64,000 nt of DNA, from assembly GCF_004342625.1 (NCBI RefSeq), contig NZ_SMAH01000001.1:1-64000 (forward strand), written 5' to 3'. The notes beneath the pieces are model-generated. The model was not told where the DNA came from. It saw nothing but the letters and a program-made list of their open reading frames with translations, and did not search any database. Position numbers and translations under genes: made by a program. Origin of the DNA: Tepidimonas ignava. Lineage in GTDB: Bacteria; Pseudomonadota; Gammaproteobacteria; Burkholderiales; Burkholderiaceae_C. Of the stretch, positions 42,817 to 51,555 are shown piece by piece; the first letter of the stretch is position 1, and the number at the start of each line of letters is the position of its first letter.

Positions 42817-43029
42817 TCAGTACAGGCGCTGCGGCAGTTGCATCGAGCGCACCCGCTTCAGGTGACGCTTGATGGCGGCGGCGCGCTTGCGCTTGCGCTC
42901 GGCGGTGGGCTTTTCGTAGAACTCGCGCGCGCGCAGCTCATTGAGCAGGCCGAGCTTTTCGATCGTGCGCTTGAAGCGGCGCAGGGCAACGTCGAACGGT
43001 TCGTTTTCTTTGACGCGGATGGTGGTCAT
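42817..43029 (-). CDS. rpsU: 30S ribosomal protein S21
   Basis: 70 residues, normal length. [20 protein letters not shown] and the basic [16 protein letters not shown] tail are diagnostic. The start at 43029 is the family start; the open frame above it is not S21-like. A perfect TATAAT lies 132 bases upstream, leaving a structured leader. Confidence 0.97.
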   Translation of the reverse strand: MTTIRVKENEPFDVALRRFKRTIEKLGLLNELRAREFYEKPTAERKRKRAAAIKRHLKRVRSMQLPQRLY

Positions 43030-43111
43030 TGGCCAATGGTTTCCGATGAAGGCCCTGACACCCCGTGGGCTGAACCGTGACGTCCCCCGCACGCGGTGCT
43101 TCAGGCCGGAC

Positions 43112-43154
43112 CCCTGCCTTCAGCATCACGGCAGGCAGGGCTTTGCCAGCAAAG
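43112..43154 (-). promoter_or_regulatory. Stem-loops in the rpsU leader
   Basis: Two hairpins lie between the rpsU promoter and start. One has CTTTGC/GCAAAG arms around two bases (43141-43154), the other CCCTGCCT/AGGCAGGG (43112-43119 with 43133-43140). They could take part in control of S21 synthesis. This is inference from base pairing alone. Confidence 0.35.
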
Positions 43155-43160
43155 ACTTTC

Positions 43161-43189
43161 ATTATAGCAACTTTCATCGTGGATGGCAT
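43161..43189 (-). promoter_or_regulatory. rpsU promoter
   Basis: On the minus strand ATGCCA (43189-43184) and TATAAT (43166-43161) are separated by 17 bases. The -10 is perfect and the -35 matches TTGACA at four of six bases. Confidence 0.6.
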
Positions 43190-43959
43190 GCATGCGCCCC
43201 GGGTCATGGGCACTCCGGGGCGGTAGGGGGTGGTGGGTAGTGTTCGTGACGCGATGGAGGCACCGGTTGGCGTCGAAGACGTGTCCGTCGGCCGCTTTTC
43301 CGATGGAAGAATGAGGGAGAGGAAGCTACGCAGGGGTCCTTCGGGGCGGTCGAAAACAGGCTCTCGCGGGGTGCGGTTGTCGCGTTGAGCGTGGCCATCG
43401 TGGTCTGGAGTGCAAGGTCTTCGCCGACAGGGCCATGACACGCAACAGGCTATTTGACCGCAAGGTAGATCATCGGCTCCTGGCGTGAGGCGAAAGCCGG
43501 CCGGTCGACCGAAGGGCTTGTGCCGTCGCTACGGTTGGAGCCAAGCCTCGTACCGCGCGCGTCACGTCCGGCGGCATGAGCTTGCCTGAGGAGAAGTGCC
43601 GCCAGAACGCGAGGAGCGGACAAGACCCGACGCCCCAAGCGGCTGGCCGGGCGGGTATGTGAACACGACGTGATCAGAAGCATCTGCACAAAAGAGATCC
43701 GAGGGCCGCGGTTGTGCGGCCTCCGTTGCGTAGCGTTCCCCCGATCCTCTTTCTCTTCTGGTGCGGGATACACCGAAGCGAAGGGCGACCCAGCGGGTGT
43801 GCTGTGCGTGCAGTTGGATAGCAACGCTCGCTGGCCGATCTTTGGCCGCCTGCAGTACCCGCCCAGCTGCCCTGTTTTGCACCCCGAGCCGACATCCTCC
43901 GCAGGGACCGCAGCGGAGAGCAGCAGACCCCCGCGAAGGTTGGAGAGACAAGCCGTTCC
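43190..43959. other. Gene-free stretch left of the catabolic cluster
   Basis: About 770 bases hold no reading frame I can tie to a known protein. Several frames of 60-145 codons are open on both strands, but their translations are rich in Arg, Ser, Gly and Pro and look like chance frames. No transposase motif, tRNA or clear direct repeat was seen. In this otherwise tightly packed window it may be a remnant left by insertion of the following cluster. Confidence 0.5.
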
Positions 43960-45414
43960 TCAGAACGGGTAGTGGCGCGGCGTGGTCTGGATCGTGATCC
44001 AACGCAGCTCGGTGAACTCGTGGATGCCGGCCTTGCCGCCGAAGCGGCCCAGCCCCGAGCCCTTGACGCCGCCAAAGGGCATCTGCGCCTCATCGTGCAC
44101 CGTCGGACCGTTGACATGGCAGATGCCCGAGTCGATGCGTCGCGCCACGTTGAAGGCACGGGCGATGTCGCCGCCAAAGACGGCCGCGCTCAGGCCGTAC
44201 TCGTTGTCGTTGGCGCAGGCGATGGCTTCTTCAACCCCGTTGACACGCACGATGGCCTTGACCGGGCCGAAGGTTTCCTCGTGGTAGATCTTCATCGCCG
44301 GCGTCACATGGTCCAGCAGCGTGGCCGGCATCAGCGTGCTGTCGGCCTTGCCGCCGCATAGCAGCTTGGCGCCTTTGGCCAGCGCGTCGTCGATCAGTGC
44401 GTTGCAGTGCTCCACCGTGTTCATGCCGATCACCGAGCCCAGCACCACCGGCTCGGGCTTGCGCGGGTCGCCCAGCGGCAGGCTCTTGGCCTTGTCCACA
44501 AACTTCTTGACGAAAGCGTCGGCGATCTTCTGGTCCACGATGATGCGCTCGGTGGACATGCAGATCTGTCCGCTGTTGGCAAAGCAGCCAAAGGCCGCGG
44601 CATTGACCGCGTCGTCGATGTCGGCGTCATCCAGGATGATGAGCGGCGCCTTGCCGCCGAGCTCCAGCACCACGGGCTTGAGGTACTTGGCGCAGGTCAT
44701 CGCGATGATCCTGCCCACGCGCGTCGAGCCGGTGAAGTTCACGCGCCGCACCGCCGGGTGCGCCACCATGGCCTCGACCACCGCGCCTGCATCGGCCGGG
44801 GCGTTGGTGATGTAGTTCACCACGCCGGGTGGGAAGCCCGCGTCCTGCATGGCCTCGATGATGAGCGCATGCGTGCGCGGGCAGTTCTCCGAGCCCTTGA
44901 GGATCACCGTGTTGCCGCAGGCCAGCGGGGTGGCGATGGCCCGCACGCCCAGGATGATGGGCGCGTTCCACGGCGCGATGCCCAGCACCACGCCCGCGGG
45001 CTGGCGCACCGCCATGGCCAGCGAGCCCGGCACGTCGGACGGAATCACCTCGCCGGCCACCTGGGTGGTCAGCGCGGCGGCCTCGCGCAGCATGCCGGCG
45101 GCCAGCATCACGTTGAAGCCGGCCCACATCGCGGTGCCGCCGGTCTCCGCGCCCACGGCCTCGACGAACTTGGGCGTCTTGGCCTCCAGCGCGTCGGCGG
45201 CCTTGAGCAGCAGCATGCGCCGCTCGGTCGGGCCGGTCTGGCTCCAGGTCTTGAAGGCTTCAGCCGCGGCATCGCACGCCATCACCGCATCGGCCGGCGA
45301 AGCCGCCGGCGCGCGCGTGGCCACCGTGCCATCCAGGGGGTTGCGCCGCTCGAAGGTGGCACCGCGCTCGGCCGTGACCTTGAGGCCGTTGATCAGCATG
45401 GACATGTCGGACAT
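43960..45414 (-). CDS. Aldehyde dehydrogenase, aromatic-aldehyde type
   Basis: 484 residues, NAD(P)-dependent ALDH superfamily. The catalytic Glu is in LELGGKAPL and the catalytic Cys in NSGQICMST. PAGVVLGIAPWNAPIILGVR, then GSENCPRTHALI, resembles vanillin, salicylaldehyde and benzaldehyde dehydrogenases more than aliphatic ones. This suggests oxidation of an aromatic aldehyde to its acid. AAGGAG precedes the ATG at 45414. It is the last gene behind the livHMGF transporter; 53 bases separate it from livF. The substrate is inferred only. Confidence 0.88.
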   Translation of the reverse strand: MSDMSMLINGLKVTAERGATFERRNPLDGTVATRAPAASPADAVMACDAAAEAFKTWSQTGPTERRMLLLKAADALEAKTPKFVEAVGAETGGTAMWAGFNVMLAAGMLREAAALTTQVAGEVIPSDVPGSLAMAVRQPAGVVLGIAPWNAPIILGVRAIATPLACGNTVILKGSENCPRTHALIIEAMQDAGFPPGVVNYITNAPADAGAVVEAMVAHPAVRRVNFTGSTRVGRIIAMTCAKYLKPVVLELGGKAPLIILDDADIDDAVNAAAFGCFANSGQICMSTERIIVDQKIADAFVKKFVDKAKSLPLGDPRKPEPVVLGSVIGMNTVEHCNALIDDALAKGAKLLCGGKADSTLMPATLLDHVTPAMKIYHEETFGPVKAIVRVNGVEEAIACANDNEYGLSAAVFGGDIARAFNVARRIDSGICHVNGPTVHDEAQMPFGGVKGSGLGRFGGKAGIHEFTELRWITIQTTPRHYPF

Positions 45415-45467
45415 GGGGTTCTCCTTGACGGTGTCGTGTCGCGCTAGCAAAAAAGTGGGTCAGATCG

Positions 45468-46274
45468 TTAGACGGTGGCGCTTTTGCGGCGGCGCGCAAC
45501 GGCATCGGCGGCGGTGGTCTTGTCCACATCGTCGGCGCCGAGGTAGGCCTCACGCACAACGCTGGAGCGCTCCAGCAGCCGCGCCGGGCCACTGGCCACC
45601 AGTGCGCCGCGCTCCAGCACATAGCCGCGGTCGGCCACGGCCAGCGCCTTCTTGACGTTCTGCTCCACCATCAGCACGGTGGTGCCGTTGTCGGCGATGC
45701 GGCGGGCGATGGCCAGCAGCTCATCGACCATCTTGGGTGCCAGGCCCAGCGAAGGTTCGTCCAGCATCAGCAGGCGTGGCGCGCTCATCATCGCGCGCGC
45801 CACCGCCACCATCTGTTGCTCGCCACCGCTCATGGTGCCGGCCAGCTGGTGCGCGCGCTCGCGCAGCTTGGGAAAGTCGGCCAGCACCTGCTCGATGCGG
45901 CGCGCGCGCTCGTGCTTGTCGCACAGCCAGCCGCCGAGCTCCAGGTTTTCCAGCACCGTCATCTGCGGGAAAAGCTGCCGGCCCTCGGCCACCAACGTGA
46001 CCCCGGCCTTGACGATTTCGTGCGTCTTCTCCGGCAGGTCGTCGCCGTCGAGCAGCACGATGCCCTGGCGCGGGATCAGGCCCATGAGCGCCTTCAGCAG
46101 CGTGGTCTTGCCCGCGCCGTTGGGGCCCAGGATCACGGTCAGGCCGGGCTTGACCTCGAAATGCAGATTGCGCAGCACCAGAAAGGCGCCGTAGCCGGCG
46201 CTGAGGTTGCGCACCTTCAGATGGGCCTGCTGCGGCCCGCCCAGCACGAAGGGCGTCTCGCGGTACCACATCAT
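45468..46274 (-). CDS. livF: Branched-chain-amino-acid-type ABC transporter ATPase LivF
   Basis: 268 residues. Walker A GPNGAGKTT, signature MSGGEQQM and Walker B LLMLDEPSLGL are all standard. It powers a HAAT-family importer with LivG, LivH and LivM. HAAT systems carry branched-chain amino acids, amides, urea or aromatic acids; the adjacent aldehyde dehydrogenase favours an aromatic substrate. Its start overlaps the livG stop by four bases. Confidence 0.93.
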   Translation of the reverse strand: MMWYRETPFVLGGPQQAHLKVRNLSAGYGAFLVLRNLHFEVKPGLTVILGPNGAGKTTLLKALMGLIPRQGIVLLDGDDLPEKTHEIVKAGVTLVAEGRQLFPQMTVLENLELGGWLCDKHERARRIEQVLADFPKLRERAHQLAGTMSGGEQQMVAVARAMMSAPRLLMLDEPSLGLAPKMVDELLAIARRIADNGTTVLMVEQNVKKALAVADRGYVLERGALVASGPARLLERSSVVREAYLGADDVDKTTAADAVARRRKSATV

Positions 46275-47092
46275 GCGGCCGCCTCCTCGTGCTCGTGCAG
46301 CGGCTGCTCGCCCGGGGGCACCATCTCATCGCCCAGGTAGGCTTCGATGACCTCGGGGTTGCGCACCACGTTGTGCGGCGTGTCGTCGGCGATCTTGCGC
46401 CCCTGGTGCAGCACGATCACGCGCTCGACGTGGCGCAGCAGCGTGGTCACGGCGTGCTCGATCCAGATCACCGTCAGATCCAGCTCGTCGCGCAATCGGC
46501 CGATCAGCCGCGCCATCTCCTCCACCTCGGCCTCGGTCAGGCCGGCGGCCACCTCATCGAGCAGCAGCAGCCGCGGCCGCGTCGCCAGCGCCATGCCGAT
46601 TTCCAGCAGACGCTGCTGCGACGGCGTGATGGCCGACGCCGGCAGCTCGGCCTGCGAGGCTAGGCCGATCAGCTGCAGGATGCTGCGCGCATCGCGCAGC
46701 GCCCAGGGCACGCCGAGTTCCTCGCCCCAGAGCAGGTATTTGCGGCGGCGCCGCCCGGCAAACCTCAGGCCGAACTCAATATTGGCGATGACCGGCATGT
46801 CACCGAACACGCGCGGCGTCTGAAACGTGCGCGCCACGCCATGGGCGGCAAAGCGGTGCGGCGCGCGGCCGGTCAGGTCATGGCCCTGGCACAGCAGCCG
46901 GCCCGCGGTGGGCACCTGCACGCCCGAGATGGCGTTGAAGAACGTGGTCTTGCCGGCGCCATTGGGGCCGATGATGCCCACCAGCTCCCCCGGAGCAAAG
47001 TGGGCACTGACGCCATCGACCGCCGTCAGGCCGCCGAAGCGCACCGTGATGTTGTGCGCTTCCAACAAGGCGTTACGATGCGGCTCAGACAA
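46271..47092 (-). CDS. livG: Branched-chain-amino-acid-type ABC transporter ATPase LivG
   Basis: 273 residues from TTG at 47092. AAGGAG lies 7 bases upstream and the start overlaps the livM stop by eight bases, so translation is coupled. Walker A is GPNGAGKTT and Walker B LLLLDEVAAGL. The signature is unusual: ITPSQQRLLEIG in place of L-S/P-Y/G-G-x-Q-R, with no Gly before the Gln. The LivG C-terminus around EAYLGDEM is present. The other cassette, LivF, is canonical. Confidence 0.9.
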   Translation of the reverse strand: MSEPHRNALLEAHNITVRFGGLTAVDGVSAHFAPGELVGIIGPNGAGKTTFFNAISGVQVPTAGRLLCQGHDLTGRAPHRFAAHGVARTFQTPRVFGDMPVIANIEFGLRFAGRRRRKYLLWGEELGVPWALRDARSILQLIGLASQAELPASAITPSQQRLLEIGMALATRPRLLLLDEVAAGLTEAEVEEMARLIGRLRDELDLTVIWIEHAVTTLLRHVERVIVLHQGRKIADDTPHNVVRNPEVIEAYLGDEMVPPGEQPLHEHEEAAA

Positions 47093-48113
47093 GGTAGCTC
47101 TCCTTTTCGCGGCGGCGCGCACGCTGTTTTTCGCGCTCTTTCTCGCCGCTGTACTCGCGCCGCCATTCCTTGGCCCAGTCACGTGTGTCGTGCCACCAGC
47201 TCTTGACGGTGGCCCAGCGCAGCGAGGCCAGGCCGCCCGGTAGGTACAGCACGCACAGAATCAGCAGCAAGCCCAGCGCCATCAGGTAGATCTGCGGAAA
47301 CTGCAGCCGCAGCGACTCGGCCAGCACGCTGAAGATGATGGCCGCAATCAACGGGCCCCACAGCGTGGTGACGCCGCCGATCAGCGTGATCAGCACGGTC
47401 TGAAAACCGATGAAGGGGTTGAACACGGTGTGCGGATCGATGTAGGTCCAGCGCACCGCCATGGCCGCGCCCACCGCGCCGGCAAAGGCCGCCGTCAGCG
47501 CAAAGCCGGCGGTCTTGATCAGGCGCGCATTCACACCCAGGGTCTGGGCGCGCTGCTCGTCGGCGCCGATGCCCAACAGCGCCAGACCAAAGCGGGTGCG
47601 CCGCGCCACGATCGACACCGCCACCGCCAGCACCGCCAGCACCAGCACCGTCAGATAGATCACCTGGTTGTCCGGAATCACCGTCAGCACCCGCCCCACG
47701 GTGCCCGTGACCGATTTCTCGAAATAGGTCACCGCGTGCAGGATGAGCTCGGTCATGCCAAACGTCAGCACCGCGAAATAGGTGCCACGCAGGTGCAGCA
47801 CCGCCGCGCCCATGACAATGGCCACCAGCACCGCGATGCCCGCGCCGATGGCGATGGTCTCGACCCAGCCGAATGACCCCAGCAGGATGGCCGTGGTGTA
47901 GGCACCGATGCCGAAGAAAGCCGAGGTGGCCAGCGAGAGGTAGCGTGTGCTGCCGCAGAACAGCCCCCAACTGGAAGACAACGCCACATACATCAGGCAG
48001 GTCAGCGCCATCGAGGTGACGAACTCGCTGGCGTAATGCGGCAGCGCCAGCGCCCAGCCGGCAAAGGCCAGCAGCACCAGCAGGTCACGGATCAGGATCT
48101 GGCGGGAACTCAT
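47085..48113 (-). CDS. livM: ABC transporter permease LivM
   Basis: 342 residues with eight or nine hydrophobic segments between about 8 and 300. LSLATSAFFGIGAYTTAIL and LRGTYFAVLTFGMTE are LivM hallmarks; GGVTTLWGPLIAAIIF is also typical. The C-terminal about 40 residues are very basic and charged (EKEREKQRARRREKESYLV). It forms the channel with LivH. Start overlaps the livH stop by four bases. Confidence 0.94.
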   Translation of the reverse strand: MSSRQILIRDLLVLLAFAGWALALPHYASEFVTSMALTCLMYVALSSSWGLFCGSTRYLSLATSAFFGIGAYTTAILLGSFGWVETIAIGAGIAVLVAIVMGAAVLHLRGTYFAVLTFGMTELILHAVTYFEKSVTGTVGRVLTVIPDNQVIYLTVLVLAVLAVAVSIVARRTRFGLALLGIGADEQRAQTLGVNARLIKTAGFALTAAFAGAVGAAMAVRWTYIDPHTVFNPFIGFQTVLITLIGGVTTLWGPLIAAIIFSVLAESLRLQFPQIYLMALGLLLILCVLYLPGGLASLRWATVKSWWHDTRDWAKEWRREYSGEKEREKQRARRREKESYLV

Positions 48114-49000
48114 GCTTTGCGTGTCTTGCGGGTAAACAGCCCTTCGGGCCGCAGCAGCAGCACGGTGATGAACACCGCGTACGACAACAGCGCCTTGAGT
48201 GAGGGGTTGGTGAAGTGCATGCCCAGTGCCTCGATCACCCCCAACAGCAAGCCGCCGACGAGCGCGCCGCCCATGCTGCCAAAGCCGCCCAGCGTGATTA
48301 CGATGAGCGCCGTCACCGTGTACGGCTGGCCCATGTAGGGCGTGATCGTGTAGGCCATGGACAGCAGCGCGCCGGCAATGCCAGAGAGGCCCATGCCGAT
48401 GCCGAACATCAGCGGATGCAGCTTTTTGGTGTCGATGCCCATGAGCTGCGCGCCCACGGTCGACTGCATCAACGCGCGTACGCCCTTGCCCAGCAGCGTC
48501 AAGCGCAGCAGCACGATCAGTGCGACGCTAAAGAGCAGCGCCAGCACGAACACCAGCAGCTTGTTGGCCGCGAACTGCATGGGGCCGATCTTCACCGGCT
48601 CGGTCAGGTAGTCATAGCCGCGCAGGTCGCCGCCCCACATCCAGGACACGAAGTTCTGCACCAGGAACATCAGGCCAAACGCCACCATCAGCCCGCGCGC
48701 CTCGAACACATCCAGGTTGGGCGAGGTGGCAGCAAGCCGGCGAAAGCACAGGAAGTGCACCACCACGCCCAGCACCATCAGCGCCACAAAAGCCACTGGC
48801 AGCATCAGCAGCGGCGACAGGCCGAACTGCGTATGCACCAGCCAGGTCAGGTAAGCGCCAACCATGAGGAACTCCCCATGGGCGATGTTGAGGATGCGCA
48901 TCAGCCCGTACTGCAAGTTCAGGCCCAGGGCCACCAGCGCATAAACGCCGCCAGTGATCAGGCCGGAGGCAATCAGTTCGAGCCAGGCTGTGAAGGACAT
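48110..49000 (-). CDS. livH: ABC transporter permease LivH
   Basis: 296 residues with about eight membrane segments. GLITGGVYALVALGLNLQYG and MRILNIAHGEFLMVGAY are LivH signatures, and VTALIVITLGGFGSMGGALVG ends the core. ATG at 49000 gives MSFTAWLELIASG. It is the first permease gene after the binding-protein gene, 93 bases away. Confidence 0.94.
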   Translation of the reverse strand: MSFTAWLELIASGLITGGVYALVALGLNLQYGLMRILNIAHGEFLMVGAYLTWLVHTQFGLSPLLMLPVAFVALMVLGVVVHFLCFRRLAATSPNLDVFEARGLMVAFGLMFLVQNFVSWMWGGDLRGYDYLTEPVKIGPMQFAANKLLVFVLALLFSVALIVLLRLTLLGKGVRALMQSTVGAQLMGIDTKKLHPLMFGIGMGLSGIAGALLSMAYTITPYMGQPYTVTALIVITLGGFGSMGGALVGGLLLGVIEALGMHFTNPSLKALLSYAVFITVLLLRPEGLFTRKTRKA

Positions 49001-49093
49001 GGTTATGGATGTATCGAAGTCCAATCGACAGGACATCTGCCGCCGCGCAAGGGCAGCCACGGGCCCTTGGCCTGCGGCGGCGGCCGTGGTGGC

Positions 49094-50284
49094 TTACCAG
49101 GCCGGCTTGCTGATCAGCGTGGCCGTGGCGAGTTTGGGCGGCCAGACCACCTCGAACTCGCCCTTTTGCCACTGACCCACGGTGCCCGGCGTGCCCACGT
49201 TCTCGCTGCCTTCGAAGCGGATGTCGCCCAGGATGGTCTTGTGGGTGTTGTTGGCCACGTAGTCGCGAATGGCCTTGCGGTCCAGACCGTGGGCCTTGAC
49301 GGCGTTGGTCAGGATTTCCAGCGCCGCCCAGCACGCGCCGCTGGCCCAGCGGTCCGGCTCCTTGCCGCCGAACTTCTTGGTGTGGGCCTCGAAATAGGCC
49401 TTCGCGCCCGGGCTGGACTTGCTGTTCCACGAGCCCATGCCGAGCACCCCCTCGGCGCTGGCGCCCATGACGTTGCGGTAAAGCTGGAAAGCCGTGCCCA
49501 CCGAGGCGTAGAAGAACTTCGGGTTGAAGCCGATCTCCTTGGCCTGGCGGCTGGCCAGGATGGTGTCCGGCGGATAGGTGAAGCCCACGAAGGCATCCGG
49601 GTTCTTGTCCTTGATCGAGCGCAGCACCGGCGAGAGGTCCTTGACGCCGCCGGGGTAGCTCTTGTCCTCGATCATCTGGATGCCCGAGCCCTGCAGCGCC
49701 ACCTTCAGCGCCGCATAGTTCTCCAGCCCGAACAGGTCATCCACATAGATGCAGGCCAGGGTCCTGCAGCCGTTGGCCTTGAGCAACTCCACCAGCGCCT
49801 CGGTCATGGGCTTGGGCTGCTGCAGCATCAGGAAAAAATAGGGCAGCTTCATCTCGATCAGCCGCTTGGACAGGGCCGTGGGCGCCAGGAACGGATATTG
49901 GTAGCGGTTGGCCAGCGGAGCCACGGCAAAGTTGGCGTTCGAGCCCCAGGGCGGCAGGATCAGATCCACCTTGTCGCTGCCCATCAGCTTTTCGTAGGAG
50001 CGCACACAGGTCTCGATGTCGCTGCGGTCGTCCGAGCTGATCAGCTCGATCGGGCGGCGCACGCCCTTCACATCCAGCCCGCCGGCGGCGTTTTGCTGCT
50101 CGGCCCACAGCAGGTAGTTCGGCTCCTGGCTGACCTGCGCCCCACCGGTCCAGGGGCCGGTTCGGGCAATCGCATAACCGACACGCACCGGCGCCTGATT
50201 CGCCAGCAGGTGCGGCGCAAAGGCCGCTGCCCCCACGGCGGCGGCCGTTCCCTTGATCAGGGTGCGTTTGGATTGTTGAACCAT
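49094..50284 (-). CDS. ABC transporter periplasmic substrate-binding protein (LivJ/K-like)
   Basis: 396 residues. An N-terminal signal with KRTLIKGTAAAVGAAAFAP precedes a type I periplasmic-binding fold (PF13458 type) that begins VRVGYAIARTGPWTGG. The leader has KR where Tat needs RR, so the route is not certain. It captures the solute for LivHMGF. GGAGA precedes the ATG at 50284. It is divergent from the AraC regulator, with 197 bases between, where the control sites should be. Confidence 0.92.
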   Translation of the reverse strand: MVQQSKRTLIKGTAAAVGAAAFAPHLLANQAPVRVGYAIARTGPWTGGAQVSQEPNYLLWAEQQNAAGGLDVKGVRRPIELISSDDRSDIETCVRSYEKLMGSDKVDLILPPWGSNANFAVAPLANRYQYPFLAPTALSKRLIEMKLPYFFLMLQQPKPMTEALVELLKANGCRTLACIYVDDLFGLENYAALKVALQGSGIQMIEDKSYPGGVKDLSPVLRSIKDKNPDAFVGFTYPPDTILASRQAKEIGFNPKFFYASVGTAFQLYRNVMGASAEGVLGMGSWNSKSSPGAKAYFEAHTKKFGGKEPDRWASGACWAALEILTNAVKAHGLDRKAIRDYVANNTHKTILGDIRFEGSENVGTPGTVGQWQKGEFEVVWPPKLATATLISKPAW

Positions 50285-50481
50285 GGTGTCTCCAGTAGGC
50301 TGTGGTTGGTTTGGGTGATGGCGCAACAATGCTAGAAAACCTCAAGCGGCGCGGCTTTACTCAACGTGCACAAAGTAGTTGACGAAATCTGCATGAGCAT
50401 TAGGGTTTACCCGGGATCCGGCTTGGATTTGGCCCGCGGCCGTCCCATAATGGGCCAATCAACAGTGCCGCACCCTTCCAC

Positions 50482-51555
50482 ATGAACCTTGTCGAAACGC
50501 TCAGCACCGATGCCCTCGCCCCGAGCGAGCGCGCGCCGCTGTGGCGAGAGTGGATCTGGAAGCACTTTGGTGGGTTGGAGTCGGACTTTTACGGCGACAC
50601 CGATTTCGACGGCTGCATGAGCAGCGTGCGTGCGGGCGACGTCATCCTCACGCAGCTTGAGGCCAATCGCCATCGCGTGGTACGCACGCCCGACATGGTG
50701 CGCAAGAGCGCCGAGGGCTACCTCAAAATCGTCGCCCCCGTCAGGGGGCGCGCAGGCGTTGAGCAGATGGGGCGCCAGGCCTGGGTTGGTCCAGGGAGCT
50801 GGACCATCTACGACACCACCGGCAGTTACGCGGTGGGCAACCCTGAGCGGGTCCAGCATCTCATTGTCATGCTGCCCAAGGCGCAAATGCTGGCGCGCGG
50901 CCTTCGGCTGGAGCCACTGATGGCGCGGCCCGTAGGCGCCAGCAGCGGTATTGCACGTGTGGCGCTGACGACCATGCGCAGCACCTTTCAGGAACTGCCC
51001 AACATGAGTGCGGATGCCGCGCGCGGTGCCGGCGAGCTGATCATACAGCTGGTGCATTTGTCGCTGCTGGAACTGGCCGGGCAACAGACTCAGCTGACCC
51101 AGCGCGAGGCGCTGAAAGACCGCATCCGTGCCTATGTGGCCCTGCATTTGCGTAACCCAGCGCTGTCAGTGGAGCAAATTGCGCGCGCGCTCAACTGCAG
51201 CTGCCGCCACCTCTACAACGCTTTTGCGGACGAGGACGAAACTTTGGCGCAGTACATCCAGCGCCAGCGCCTGCAGGCCTGCATCCGCGAGCTGCAGGCC
51301 AGCCCGTCCACACGGACCATCACTGACATCGCCTTGTCCTGGGGCTTCAACAACGCCTCGCACTTCAGTCGGGTGTTTCGGGAGCACATGGGTAAAAGCC
51401 CCAGCGAATTCCGCGCCGAGTCGCTGGCTGAACCGCTGCGAGAAGCGGGTACGCTTCTTACACACAGAAATTGGAACCGTGATCAGCAAGAGGTTCAACC
51501 GTTGTCCCGCACGGCGCCAACGTGTCGTTCGGACGGTGCAAGAGCTCCGGGTTGA
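50482..51555 (+). CDS. AraC-family transcriptional regulator (FeaR-like)
   Basis: 357 residues. The N-terminal half is an AraC_binding_2-like sensor domain (PF14525 type), and the HTH domain lies at about 213-315: LSVEQIARALNCSCRHLYNAF and TDIALSWGFNNASHFSRVFR. FeaR, of this type, activates phenylacetaldehyde dehydrogenase, which fits the aldehyde dehydrogenase in this cluster. The last about 40 residues are not AraC-like, and the normal stop may have been lost. It probably controls the divergent transporter operon. Confidence 0.88.
   Translation: MNLVETLSTDALAPSERAPLWREWIWKHFGGLESDFYGDTDFDGCMSSVRAGDVILTQLEANRHRVVRTPDMVRKSAEGYLKIVAPVRGRAGVEQMGRQAWVGPGSWTIYDTTGSYAVGNPERVQHLIVMLPKAQMLARGLRLEPLMARPVGASSGIARVALTTMRSTFQELPNMSADAARGAGELIIQLVHLSLLELAGQQTQLTQREALKDRIRAYVALHLRNPALSVEQIARALNCSCRHLYNAFADEDETLAQYIQRQRLQACIRELQASPSTRTITDIALSWGFNNASHFSRVFREHMGKSPSEFRAESLAEPLREAGTLLTHRNWNRDQQEVQPLSRTAPTCRSDGARAPG

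Noticed and set aside
43953-43968. Small hairpin CCGTTC-ctca-GAACGG at the end of the ALDH gene as terminator
   Set aside because: Only six base pairs, it overlaps the last codons and no T-run follows.
48215-50335. A 706-codon open frame antisense to livH and the binding-protein gene
   Set aside because: Shadow of two well-supported genes on the other strand.
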